DNA from: Nitrosomonadaceae bacterium
Lineage (GTDB): Bacteria; Pseudomonadota; Gammaproteobacteria; Burkholderiales; Nitrosomonadaceae
Direction of reading: 5' to 3'
DNA: 20,139 bases
Assembly: GCA_919902625.1 (NCBI GenBank)
Contig: CAKKRO010000128.1
Span: 9,057-29,195 of the forward strand
In this document: piece by piece, positions 7,459-14,661 of the stretch
Position numbering within the stretch: the stretch's first letter is position 1
Layout of the letters: the number at the start of each line of letters is the position of its first letter
Program-made: the position numbers and the translations under genes
Notes under the pieces: model-generated
What the model was told of the DNA's origin: nothing
Databases searched by the model: none
The model's input: only the letters and a program-made list of their open reading frames with translations

Positions 7459-8934
7459 TTAGCGGTGAATCTCCCCGCTCATTCCTTTGGTTAATTGATC
7501 AATCACTTTTCCATTCACATCCTGTAATGTGACCTGTAACGGCATCTTGCCCAAAGCATGCGTCGCACAGGAAAGGCAGGGGTCATACGCCCGCACGGCG
7601 ACTTCCAGATGATTCAGTAACGCTTCGGTGATTTCCTGACCGTCCAGATACTGATTGGCGACTGAGCGCACGGATTCATTCATCGCCTGATTGTTACTGG
7701 TGGTTGAGACCATCAGATTGGCTTTAGTCACGAGACCTTCCTCATTGATCTGATAATGATGAAACAAAGTGCCGCGCGGTGCTTCAATCACGCCAATGCC
7801 TTGTGGTTGGTGTTGTCCTTTTTCGGCTATCAATTCTGTGCCGGTAATTTCCGGGTCATGCAATAGCTCATCAATGGCTTCAGCGCAATGTAATGCTTCG
7901 ATCATGCGTGCCCAGTGATAAGCGAGCGTGTGATGCACAAATTTACCCTGGCCGAATGCCTTAAAGCGCTGACGCGCTGCTTCCGCCAAGGGGGTTGAGA
8001 TCATATTGCAATTATTGATGCGAGCCAGCGGCCCTACGCGGTACCAGCCTTGTTCAATCCCCAATGCAGACAGATAGGGAAACTTCATGTAGCTCCAGGG
8101 ACGGACTTCTTCACGCAGAATCTGTTGATAATCACAGTAATCAAACTGATCAAAGATATTGTTTCCATCGGCATAACGCGCACGTAATCCGCCATGATAA
8201 AACTCCAGTTCACCGCTTGCTCCGGTCATGCTGAGATAGTTGCTGGGCAAAGTGGCAAAATGATGGTGTTCCGGGTGCGCGGTGTGGATGTGTTCATTTA
8301 AAGCGAGCGCTTCCTGGCTCCACTGCAGGATATCGGTGATATCAGCCAGCAAGGCGTCACGTTCGGCGATGCTCAGCGGTTTGTTCATGCCACCCGGTAC
8401 GGTGCCCGTGCCGTGAATGCGTTTGCCGGTGATTGCCTGAATAATCTGCTGACCGTATTTGCGCAGCTTGACGCCTTTCAGCGCGATCTCGGGGTATTTC
8501 TCCAAAACACCGGCGATATTGCGTTGCGCCGGATTACTGCCAAAGCCGAATAGGAAATCGGGAGAAGAGAGATGAAAAAAATGTAAGGCATGGGATTGCA
8601 GGATTTGCCCGAAATGCAGCAAACGGCGCAGTTTGGTCGCGCTCGGTGTGAGTTGCCGGATGCCGGTCAGTTGATCCACAGCCTTGGCTGCCGCCAATTG
8701 GTGGCTGACCGGGCAAATACCGCACAGCCGTTGCACAAAGAACGGCACTTCCCAGTAGGGACGGCCCTGGATAAACTTTTCAAAGCCACGGAATTCAACA
8801 ATATGCAGCCGCGCTTCCTGGATGTGATTGTCCGCATCCAGCAACAGTGTAATTTTGCCATGCCCTTCGACCCGGGTAATCGGGTCGATGGCAATACGCC
8901 GGGTGGTGGGTGGTGATGGATTACTTTGTTCCAT
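7459..8934 (-). CDS. hoxH: NAD-reducing [NiFe]-hydrogenase large subunit HoxH
   Basis: HoxH holds the Ni-Fe active site of the soluble bidirectional NAD-linked hydrogenase (group 3d). In this 491-residue precursor the N-terminal ligand motif is RLCGICPVSH (C71, C74, H78) and the C-terminal one is DPCLSCATH (C453, C456, H459). A 32-residue C-terminal extension follows H459 and should be removed by HoxW. Other family features are RVEGHGK near residues 21-27 and GGLRARYADG in the middle. It lies 13 bases after hoxY and completes the hoxFUYH structural set. The catalytic site appears intact, so an active enzyme is expected if maturation is complete. Confidence 0.97.
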   Translation of the reverse strand: MEQSNPSPPTTRRIAIDPITRVEGHGKITLLLDADNHIQEARLHIVEFRGFEKFIQGRPYWEVPFFVQRLCGICPVSHQLAAAKAVDQLTGIRQLTPSATKLRRLLHFGQILQSHALHFFHLSSPDFLFGFGSNPAQRNIAGVLEKYPEIALKGVKLRKYGQQIIQAITGKRIHGTGTVPGGMNKPLSIAERDALLADITDILQWSQEALALNEHIHTAHPEHHHFATLPSNYLSMTGASGELEFYHGGLRARYADGNNIFDQFDYCDYQQILREEVRPWSYMKFPYLSALGIEQGWYRVGPLARINNCNMISTPLAEAARQRFKAFGQGKFVHHTLAYHWARMIEALHCAEAIDELLHDPEITGTELIAEKGQHQPQGIGVIEAPRGTLFHHYQINEEGLVTKANLMVSTTSNNQAMNESVRSVANQYLDGQEITEALLNHLEVAVRAYDPCLSCATHALGKMPLQVTLQDVNGKVIDQLTKGMSGEIHR

Positions 8935-8947
8935 GACTTTTTATGAT

Positions 8948-9493
8948 CTAGTCGTAATGCAAGTGAAGTTTTTGAAGCAGCGGCTTTTTACCGGTCAGTA
9001 AGGGTTCAAGCATTTGCAGAAATTCATCGGCGGAAGGCGGGCAGCCGGGCAAATAATAGTCGATGGGCACCACTCCGCTGACTGGATAAACCTTATCCAG
9101 CAGCAATGGCAACTCAATATCATTGGGAATTTGCGGATTCGTGACACCGGTTCCGGTCAGATACACTTCCCGCAGGCAATCCTGCAAGTCAAAATAATTA
9201 CGCATGGCGGGCACGCCGCCATTGATCGCGCAAGCACCCACAGCGATGAGTGTTGTGCAGTTGGCGCGGAATGTGCGTAACACCTGCACGTTTTCCGCAT
9301 TACATACGCCGCCTTCAATCAAACCAATATCACAGGGTTCACACTGTTTGATATCGGTGAAGGGTGAGCAGTTAAACTCAACCCGTTCGAATAAAGTGAC
9401 CAGACGCTCATCCATATCCAGAAAAGACATGTGACAGCCAAAGCATCCGGCTAATGACGTGGTGGCAATTTTGATTCTGGGCTTAGTCATCAT
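8948..9493 (-). CDS. hoxY: NAD-reducing hydrogenase small subunit HoxY
   Basis: HoxY is the small subunit that carries the proximal [4Fe-4S] cluster and passes electrons from HoxH to the diaphorase module. The 181-residue protein shows the ligands in LAGCFGCHMS (C17 and C20), EGGVCN and LPGCPPS. It lacks the signal peptide and the medial and distal clusters of membrane-bound uptake hydrogenases, so it is the short cytoplasmic type. Its ATG overlaps the hoxU 3' end by 11 bases, indicating coupled translation. Confidence 0.96.
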   Translation of the reverse strand: MMTKPRIKIATTSLAGCFGCHMSFLDMDERLVTLFERVEFNCSPFTDIKQCEPCDIGLIEGGVCNAENVQVLRTFRANCTTLIAVGACAINGGVPAMRNYFDLQDCLREVYLTGTGVTNPQIPNDIELPLLLDKVYPVSGVVPIDYYLPGCPPSADEFLQMLEPLLTGKKPLLQKLHLHYD

Positions 9494-10220
9494 TTTTCTT
9501 CACGCTATTTTCTTGCAAGCCGGTTTCTTGGATGGTGTGTTGATCATAAATGCGCTGGCCAATCGGTACTTGATAGCCTTGTTCCTTGATCAAGATGGCT
9601 CCCACCGGACAAATGTTTGCCGCCAGATCGCCAGGTTCGATGTTGCTATCCGCTAATTTTCCCGTCGATGAATTAACAATCAGGTGTGCTTCGGTACCAC
9701 GCCCAGCAATGGCAAATACATTTTTTTTATCCACTTCACGGCTGGCGCGGACACACAAATCACACAAAATACAGCGGCCGCGATCGAGCAGAATTCTGGC
9801 GTGTGATGCGTCCACCTCACGATGCTGGTAAAACTGCGGAAAATGTTCATCCAGCATGCCCAGATAGTAGCCCATCGCCTGGAGTTTGCAATTGCCGGTT
9901 TTTTCGCATGACGGGCAGATATGATCGCCTTCGACGAACAGCATTTGGGTGATCGATTTGCGCGCATCATTCAACGCGGACGTGTTATTGCTGATTTCCT
10001 GACCGGCAGCAGCCGGTGTGATGCACGCAGCTACACTTTTGCTGCCGATATCCACAGTGCACAACCGGCAATTGCCGCTTGGCGTGAGTCCGGGATAGTG
10101 GCAAAGATGCGGAATATAAACCCTGGCGGCCAATGCCGCGTCCATGATGGTTTGCCCCTTTGTAAAAGGGATTTCCTGGCCGTCGATGATAATGGTGTCG
10201 TGGATTGTTTGCATGGGCAT
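9483..10220 (-). CDS. hoxU: NAD-reducing hydrogenase diaphorase subunit HoxU
   Basis: HoxU is the NuoG-like iron-sulfur subunit that links HoxF to HoxY. The 245-residue protein has an N-terminal [2Fe-2S] ferredoxin domain (C40, C51, C54, C66). Next comes a His-Cys [4Fe-4S] site in GDHICPSCEKTGNC (H100, C102, C105, C111), then a [4Fe-4S] site of CILCDLC (C150, C153, C156) plus the Cys of NICPVGA. The text around ICPSCEKTGNCKLQAM resembles the Ralstonia eutropha HoxU sequence as I remember it. The start codon immediately follows the hoxF stop with no gap, and the 3' end overlaps hoxY. Confidence 0.96.
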   Translation of the reverse strand: MPMQTIHDTIIIDGQEIPFTKGQTIMDAALAARVYIPHLCHYPGLTPSGNCRLCTVDIGSKSVAACITPAAAGQEISNNTSALNDARKSITQMLFVEGDHICPSCEKTGNCKLQAMGYYLGMLDEHFPQFYQHREVDASHARILLDRGRCILCDLCVRASREVDKKNVFAIAGRGTEAHLIVNSSTGKLADSNIEPGDLAANICPVGAILIKEQGYQVPIGQRIYDQHTIQETGLQENSVKKNDD

Positions 10221-11984
10221 CTAATCCAGGTGCGCGGCAGCATCATTACGTTGGGTGATTTGACGGGCATTTTCAAGCGCTTTATCCAGATCGAATGATG
10301 CGGTGAAGTGTTGCTTCAGATTGGCTTCAAAGGTTTGCGGGAATCGCTGCAAGCTATCCAGAATATGATTCGCTGCCGTATGCCCCAAGCCGCAATGCGA
10401 ATGGCGTTGAAGCAAATGGCTGAGTTGTTTTATCTCAACCAGATCCTGCGATGTGCCCCGGCCATCGGCAATTTTATCCAGATTGTTTTTGAGCAGTTGG
10501 GTGCCTACCCGGCAGGGGGTGCAAAAACCACAACTTTCATGCGCAAAAAAGCGGGCAAAATTACGGTTGATTGCCAGCAGATTGCGCTGTTGTCCAAAGA
10601 CTAAGAATGAACCGGCGGTGGATAGATCCTCAAAGCAGGTCCTGCAGTTAAAATCTGTTCTTCCAACCAAAGTACCGGAAGGACCGCCAATTTGCACGGC
10701 TTGCACATTCTGCGCGCCGCAGTCATCCAGAACTTGTTGAATACTGACCCCAAAGGGGTATTCGTAAATCCCGGGTAACCGGCAATCACCGCTGACACTC
10801 AGGATCTTGCTGCCTGCCGATTTTTCTGTTCCTATGGCTCTAAACCAGGCGCCGTCCTGCAATATAATGTGTGCTGCGGCAATCAATGTTTCCACATTAT
10901 TGATGACTGTGGGTTGACCCAAGTAGCCGTGCGTAACAGGAAAAGGAGGGCGAATACGCGGAATGCCCGGTTTGCCTTCCAGTGACTCGATGAGCGCGGA
11001 TTCCTCACCGCAAATATAAGCACCCGCACCCACTACGATTTCGATGTCAAAATTAAATGTGGCATGTCCCAGAATATGCTGACCCAATAACCCTTGTTGG
11101 CGGCGCTGATTGAGAACGGAGTGTAAATGGGGTAGCAAATAACGATATTCACCCCGCAGATAAACGAAGCCTTTTTCTGCGCCGGTGACAAAAGCACATA
11201 AGGTCATGCCTTCAAACATCGCATCGGCCTGGCTGCGCAATAAGAAACGATCCTTAAAAGTGCCGGGTTCACCTTCATCGGCATTGCAAACGACATAATG
11301 CGCATTGCCAGATGCTTCCCGGCAGAGTTGCCATTTCTCGCCGGTGTTAAATCCGGCGCCGCCCCGGCCACATAAATCGGACTGCATGACCGTGGCCAGT
11401 GTTTCATCCGTACCATGGATCAAAGCTTTTTGCAGAGCACTGCCTGCCAGAAAATGCGCTGTCAGCAGCAAGCTGCGCTTGTGCACCACATCATTGACCG
11501 CAAACCATGCCTTTGGCCAGTATGCGAGCGCTGTTTCAGCAGTAATCAGGTGTGCGATCTGTGCAATTTTATCTGGATTCAATCGGGTGACCGGCACGCC
11601 GTTGATGAGCAGGGAAGCACCCTGATCGCACATGCCGATGCAGGAGGTTTCATCGATACTGACCAATCCATCTTTACGCGTTTTACCCGGAGTGATTTGT
11701 AACTGCTGACACAACATTTGCATCAGATTTTGTCCATCCTCCAGATAGCCGCAACTGGTGCAATTACTGAACAGAATGTGGAAACGGCCGCAAGGTTGTG
11801 TATGAAAAAAAGAATAGAACGCAACGACGGAAGCCACCTGGCTGACCGGTAAATTAAATTCGGTGGCAACCTGATGCATGGATTCCGGCGAAATATGCAG
11901 AAATTGTTGCTGCAATGCATATAGCCGATGCAGCAAATGCTCATGGGTTGGATCAGAACGGTTGTGCAGGCATGGGTTCATCAT
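10221..11984 (-). CDS. hoxF: NAD-reducing hydrogenase diaphorase subunit HoxF with N-terminal HoxE-like domain
   Basis: HoxF binds FMN and NAD(H) and catalyses hydride transfer. The 587-residue chain has an N-terminal NuoE/HoxE-like domain (~1-145), so no separate hoxE is needed, as in Ralstonia HoxF (about 600 residues). The NuoF part shows GRGGAGFNTGEKW, the FMN loop NADEGEPGTFKDR, YICGEESALIESLEGKPG, the [4Fe-4S] motif ESCGFCTPCR and a fourth Cys in HSHCGLG. In the HoxE-like domain the cysteines are CTSC and CIGMC, and the first pair has an unusual spacing. The start is set at ATG 11982-11984; the next codon is also ATG. The frame is open up to 12125, but that part overlaps the DUF1614 gene and has no family similarity. 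Confidence 0.95.
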   Translation of the reverse strand: MMNPCLHNRSDPTHEHLLHRLYALQQQFLHISPESMHQVATEFNLPVSQVASVVAFYSFFHTQPCGRFHILFSNCTSCGYLEDGQNLMQMLCQQLQITPGKTRKDGLVSIDETSCIGMCDQGASLLINGVPVTRLNPDKIAQIAHLITAETALAYWPKAWFAVNDVVHKRSLLLTAHFLAGSALQKALIHGTDETLATVMQSDLCGRGGAGFNTGEKWQLCREASGNAHYVVCNADEGEPGTFKDRFLLRSQADAMFEGMTLCAFVTGAEKGFVYLRGEYRYLLPHLHSVLNQRRQQGLLGQHILGHATFNFDIEIVVGAGAYICGEESALIESLEGKPGIPRIRPPFPVTHGYLGQPTVINNVETLIAAAHIILQDGAWFRAIGTEKSAGSKILSVSGDCRLPGIYEYPFGVSIQQVLDDCGAQNVQAVQIGGPSGTLVGRTDFNCRTCFEDLSTAGSFLVFGQQRNLLAINRNFARFFAHESCGFCTPCRVGTQLLKNNLDKIADGRGTSQDLVEIKQLSHLLQRHSHCGLGHTAANHILDSLQRFPQTFEANLKQHFTASFDLDKALENARQITQRNDAAAHLD

Positions 11985-12027
11985 GCTAACGAGTATAGCG
12001 GGATTAAAATCAAAGTAACAGTAACAG

Positions 12028-12048
12028 AACCGGAGTCTATGGCCGGTT
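12028..12048 (-). other. Hairpin between the DUF1614 gene and hoxF
   Basis: AACCGG and CCGGTT form a perfect 6-bp stem around a 9-base loop just after the DUF1614 stop. On the minus strand it is followed by a CTGTTACTGTTAC direct repeat rather than a clean U-run. It may be a weak terminator, an mRNA processing or stabilising element, or chance. Confidence 0.35.
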
Positions 12049-12051
12049 ACT

Positions 12052-12720
12052 TTAAACAAGCAATGCCGCAACAATCCCGGTGATGAAAATCCCATCAAAA
12101 GTACCTGCGCCACCGATGGATGCATAAGGCGTTCCGAGCTTGGGAATGTCTTTCAGGCGCAACAGGTCGGCACCGATCAATACACCCAGTGTTCCACTGA
12201 TATAAGCGAGGGGTGCGCTTTGTTCCGGACTGATTAAAAGACTGACCAGCGCAGCGCTGATGGGCGCAATCATGATGGGCATGCCGATGCCAAATCCCTG
12301 GACCGGGCGGCTGAAGAAGTAACTGATTCCACTGATCATGGCGACTCCCAGCAGGGTGGAAGACAAAGTCAGCGTGCTGTTGGAGAATAAATAAATGGAA
12401 AGTGCGATTGGTATCACGCAACCCCCAAGATTGATTGAAATCTGAGTCTCATTATGAAACGGCGGTAAAGGGATTCTGAGTAATCCATAATAAACGGGCT
12501 GCGTGATCTCCTGAAACGGAAGGTCACTTTTAAGTCGTGTCACCGGTAGATTAATCACACTGCCCAGCAATGAAAGGAGTAATACCATCAGACCCAATGC
12601 CGGGGGGAGTCCCAGTTTTGCAAAAGCAAATGAAAGCAGTTCCACCTGAATAAGCACCAACATCATTCCAAGCAGGAAGACGAAAAATACCAGATGAATG
12701 GGGGAGAAATAATTTTTCAT
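12052..12720 (-). CDS. DUF1614 family integral membrane protein
   Basis: This is a 222-residue membrane protein of unknown function with about seven hydrophobic helices. Residues expected for DUF1614 are visible: INLGGCVIPIALS (~95-107), the polar-hydrophobic pair IGADLLRL, and the C-terminal SIGGAGTFDGIFITGIVAALL, which strongly marks this family. It is on the same strand as hoxF, 67 bases upstream, so it could be the first gene of the hydrogenase transcription unit, although a hairpin lies between them. Its 5' side adjoins the inverted-repeat element. No clear ribosome binding site is visible before the ATG. Confidence 0.85.
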   Translation of the reverse strand: MKNYFSPIHLVFFVFLLGMMLVLIQVELLSFAFAKLGLPPALGLMVLLLSLLGSVINLPVTRLKSDLPFQEITQPVYYGLLRIPLPPFHNETQISINLGGCVIPIALSIYLFSNSTLTLSSTLLGVAMISGISYFFSRPVQGFGIGMPIMIAPISAALVSLLISPEQSAPLAYISGTLGVLIGADLLRLKDIPKLGTPYASIGGAGTFDGIFITGIVAALLV

Positions 12721-12764
12721 CCGGGTATATTAGAGCAGATATTCTTTGATTGCATGATCTGATT

Positions 12765-12784
12765 GTAAGTCGGCAGGATTCTAG
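12765..12784. repeat. Extra terminal-repeat-like sequence abutting the 168-bp element
   Basis: GTAAGTCGGCAGGATTCTAG resembles the right-hand end of the 168-bp element (TAAGTCCGACAGGCTTCTAG) with about three differences, and it shares the CTAG with the left end of that element. It may be the remnant of a second, adjoining copy whose body has decayed toward the DUF1614 start. Confidence 0.45.
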
Positions 12785-12948
12785 GAGCCTGTCGGGCTTA
12801 AGCAATCGTCACGAGCCAAGTGGGAGAACGAGTACGGATTTTCTTAATTTTGAGGCGCATAGCTAGACTATGCAACGAAAAATTGAGGAAATATGAACCG
12901 TTATCCCATTGGCGCAGTAGATTAGCCTTAAGTCCGACAGGCTTCTAG
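12781..12948. repeat. 168-bp element with 22-bp terminal inverted repeats (MITE-like)
   Basis: The left end (12781-12802) reads CTAGGAGCCTGTCGGGCTTA then AG. The right end (12927-12948), reverse-complemented, reads CTAGAAGCCTGTCGGACTTA then AG. They match at 20 of 22 positions. The interior has no gene and contains a small palindrome (GCATAG...CTATGC, 12858-12874). CTAG at each end may be part of the repeat or a duplicated 4-bp target. The size and structure fit a non-autonomous miniature inverted-repeat element. A decayed relative lies at about 14537-14661. Confidence 0.75.
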
Positions 12949-13084
12949 CAAGCGGCATTTAAAGCATTATCTCAATATGGTGGGTTGAAAGTGGTTTTTT
13001 CTCGTGAAGGTATTGTGTAGAAATAAGAGAAAATGGTTGCGTTGCACAATAACGACATAACGATCCTGCTGGATAATATTTAAC

Positions 13085-13090
13085 GGAGGT
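13085..13090 (+). promoter_or_regulatory. Strong ribosome binding site for the HDOD gene
   Basis: GGAGGT lies 4 bases before the ATG at 13095. It is one of the best Shine-Dalgarno matches in the window and fixes that start. Confidence 0.8.
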
Positions 13091-13094
13091 TTTA

Positions 13095-13964
13095 ATGGAT
13101 CCCCGGATGATGATAGAAAATGTAAATTCAATTTTTTCCTTTCCAGATGTGGCGCTTAGAATTAATGAGTTGATTAATTTAGAAGAAACGACTAATGCTG
13201 AGCTGGAGCAATTAATTATTCATGATCCCGCCTTAACAGCCAAAATACTGAAACTTGCCAATAGCTCTTATTTTGGCTGCTCAGGGAAAATTGAGACTAT
13301 TTCACGTGCAATTACATTGATTGGACATAAGGAATTACGTAATTTGGTGATGGCCATATCGGTCATCTCGATTTTTGAGGGTATTTCTTCCGATTTGGTC
13401 GATATGGAAGCATTCTGGTATCACAGCATAACATGTGGTGTTATGGCGCGATCGATTGCAACCCATCTCAAGAGCAAGGAGCAGGAAAGATTCTTTATTT
13501 CAGGTCTATTGCATGATATTGGCAAGCTGGTACTTTTTAGTCAGTTTCCAAAAGAATCTGCACAAACGCTACGATTTAAGGATCAGGGGGATGACGCGGT
13601 TATTGAAGCGGAGCGAAAGATTTTTGGATTCACCCATGCGGAGTTGGGTGCGGAACTGCTGAAACAGTGGCAATTGCCCATGAGTATCTGGAAGCTGGTC
13701 CAGTTTCAGTTGGATCCTCTGAATGAAGAGGCGCCGAAGAGGGATGCTTGTATTCTTCATGTGGCAGCTCATATTGCGAATTGTGTGGAACCCTGTGCCA
13801 GACGAACAGGTGATCTTGATAAAATGAAACCAACTTATAAAATCGAAGCCTGGAACCAGCTGGACCTGAGTCCTGAGTTTATTCCAACGATGATGAGTAA
13901 TACCGGTTTGCAAGTATTTGATATATTGTCTGTTATTAAACCTGAAGCATTGGTGATTCTTTAG
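13095..13964 (+). CDS. HDOD domain signalling protein
   Basis: HDOD proteins are regulatory relatives of HD-domain phosphohydrolases, found in bacterial signalling, motility and stress control. The 289-residue protein consists almost wholly of the HDOD domain. It has IIHDPALTAKILKLANSSYFG (~41-61), then the ISRAITLIGHKELRNLV helix pair (~69-85). The HD pair follows in FISGLLHDIGKLVLF (H140, D141), with further histidines at FTHAELG and VAAHIAN. Unlike many HDOD proteins it keeps the HD doublet and several candidate metal ligands, so residual hydrolase activity cannot be excluded. There is no output or sensor domain attached. Its 3' end faces the MEKHLA gene with 11 bases between them. Confidence 0.9.
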   Translation: MDPRMMIENVNSIFSFPDVALRINELINLEETTNAELEQLIIHDPALTAKILKLANSSYFGCSGKIETISRAITLIGHKELRNLVMAISVISIFEGISSDLVDMEAFWYHSITCGVMARSIATHLKSKEQERFFISGLLHDIGKLVLFSQFPKESAQTLRFKDQGDDAVIEAERKIFGFTHAELGAELLKQWQLPMSIWKLVQFQLDPLNEEAPKRDACILHVAAHIANCVEPCARRTGDLDKMKPTYKIEAWNQLDLSPEFIPTMMSNTGLQVFDILSVIKPEALVIL

Positions 13965-13975
13965 CGGATTAATAC

Positions 13976-14446
13976 TTACCGTAAATAGCGCCAGCTGGAA
14001 AATGAGGCTCCCTGCCCAAGTGCAGTGCCATCTGGCTTGCGAATATTCCAGATGATGGCTTTTTCAACCAGGAAACGCTCTCCAGTACTGGAAATTCTGA
14101 TGCCGTGATAATCAGAAATATAGCCTTGTGTTTTGGCTTGTTCCAGCATGCGTGCACGATCTTTACGATTGATGGGTTCAGCGGTAAGACGTGAAGGGGT
14201 TTGTGTGAATTGTTCCCAATCCATAGCCCATAAATTCAAGGCCGTCCGATTACCGTAATTCAATACAGGGTCATCTTCCATGCCATGTGACGCAACAACC
14301 AATGGACTATTAAATAAACGTTCTGCTTGTTCAAGCGGTGCGCCGTTACGGTGAATGAGTTCTTGTTTGACCCAGTAGGCATAGCTGTCCAGCAAATACT
14401 GGCACCATTGCACTATTTCAGGTCTTGCCCAGTTGTCCTGTTGCAT
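13976..14446 (-). CDS. MEKHLA domain-containing protein
   Basis: The MEKHLA domain is a PAS-like sensory fold found at the end of plant HD-ZIP III factors and as stand-alone bacterial proteins, whose function is unknown. The product is about 156 residues and shows the family pattern: SYAYWVKQELIHR, LFNSPLVVASHG, DPVLNYGNRTALNLWAMDWEQFTQTPSRLTAEP, RKDRARMLEQAKTQGYISDYHGIRISSTGERF and a C-terminal GQGASFSSW. I chose the ATG at 14446. The frame also offers a TTG at 14485, giving 169 residues; neither has a clear ribosome binding site. It is a single gene, convergent with the HDOD gene. Confidence 0.82.
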   Translation of the reverse strand: MQQDNWARPEIVQWCQYLLDSYAYWVKQELIHRNGAPLEQAERLFNSPLVVASHGMEDDPVLNYGNRTALNLWAMDWEQFTQTPSRLTAEPINRKDRARMLEQAKTQGYISDYHGIRISSTGERFLVEKAIIWNIRKPDGTALGQGASFSSWRYLR

Positions 14447-14536
14447 AGTTATTGATAGAGTAGGGATAGATTGTAACTGTGGCAAAGAGTGTAGCGTAGG
14501 CTTCTACGGCAAGGCAATGATTCCCACGAATTTACA

Positions 14537-14661
14537 ACAGGCTTGTTTACTAAGCGACTCAAATGGGAAAGCCAGAATGGTCGCTCTAAGCAATGAAAAA
14601 TCGGGATAATATGAACGCATTCCCTGTTCAGATCAACTCTCTAAGTGCGGCAGGCTTCCGG
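14537..14661. repeat. Decayed copy of the inverted-repeat element, overlapping the GH18 gene end
   Basis: The right end CTAAGTGCGGCAGGCTTCCG (from 14641) matches the 168-bp element terminus with about five differences. Interior blocks also align: GCAATGAAAAATCGGGATAA then TATGAACGCATTCCC here, against GCAACGAAAAATTGAGGAAA then TATGAACCGTTATCCC in the other copy. TCAAATGGGAAAGCC here aligns with CCAAGTGGGAGAACG. The left terminus (near CAGGCTTGTTTACTAAGC) is poorly preserved and an internal stretch of about 20-30 bases is missing, so the left boundary is approximate. The right 21 bases lie inside the GH18 coding region. Confidence 0.6.

Noticed and set aside
11992..11997. TATACT as the -10 of a hoxF promoter
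   Set aside because: It would put the transcription start at the hoxF ATG, and no matching -35 lies 16-18 bases upstream.
11985..12125. Longer HoxF beginning at 12125 (47 extra residues)
   Set aside because: The extension overlaps the DUF1614 coding region by 74 bases and has no similarity to HoxE or HoxF; the family-like sequence starts at the double ATG at 11984.
12949..13084. CRISPR array or RNA gene in the gap before the HDOD gene
   Set aside because: There are no regularly spaced direct repeats, and no tRNA-like or rRNA-like fold; the only repeats are the inverted ends of the mobile element.
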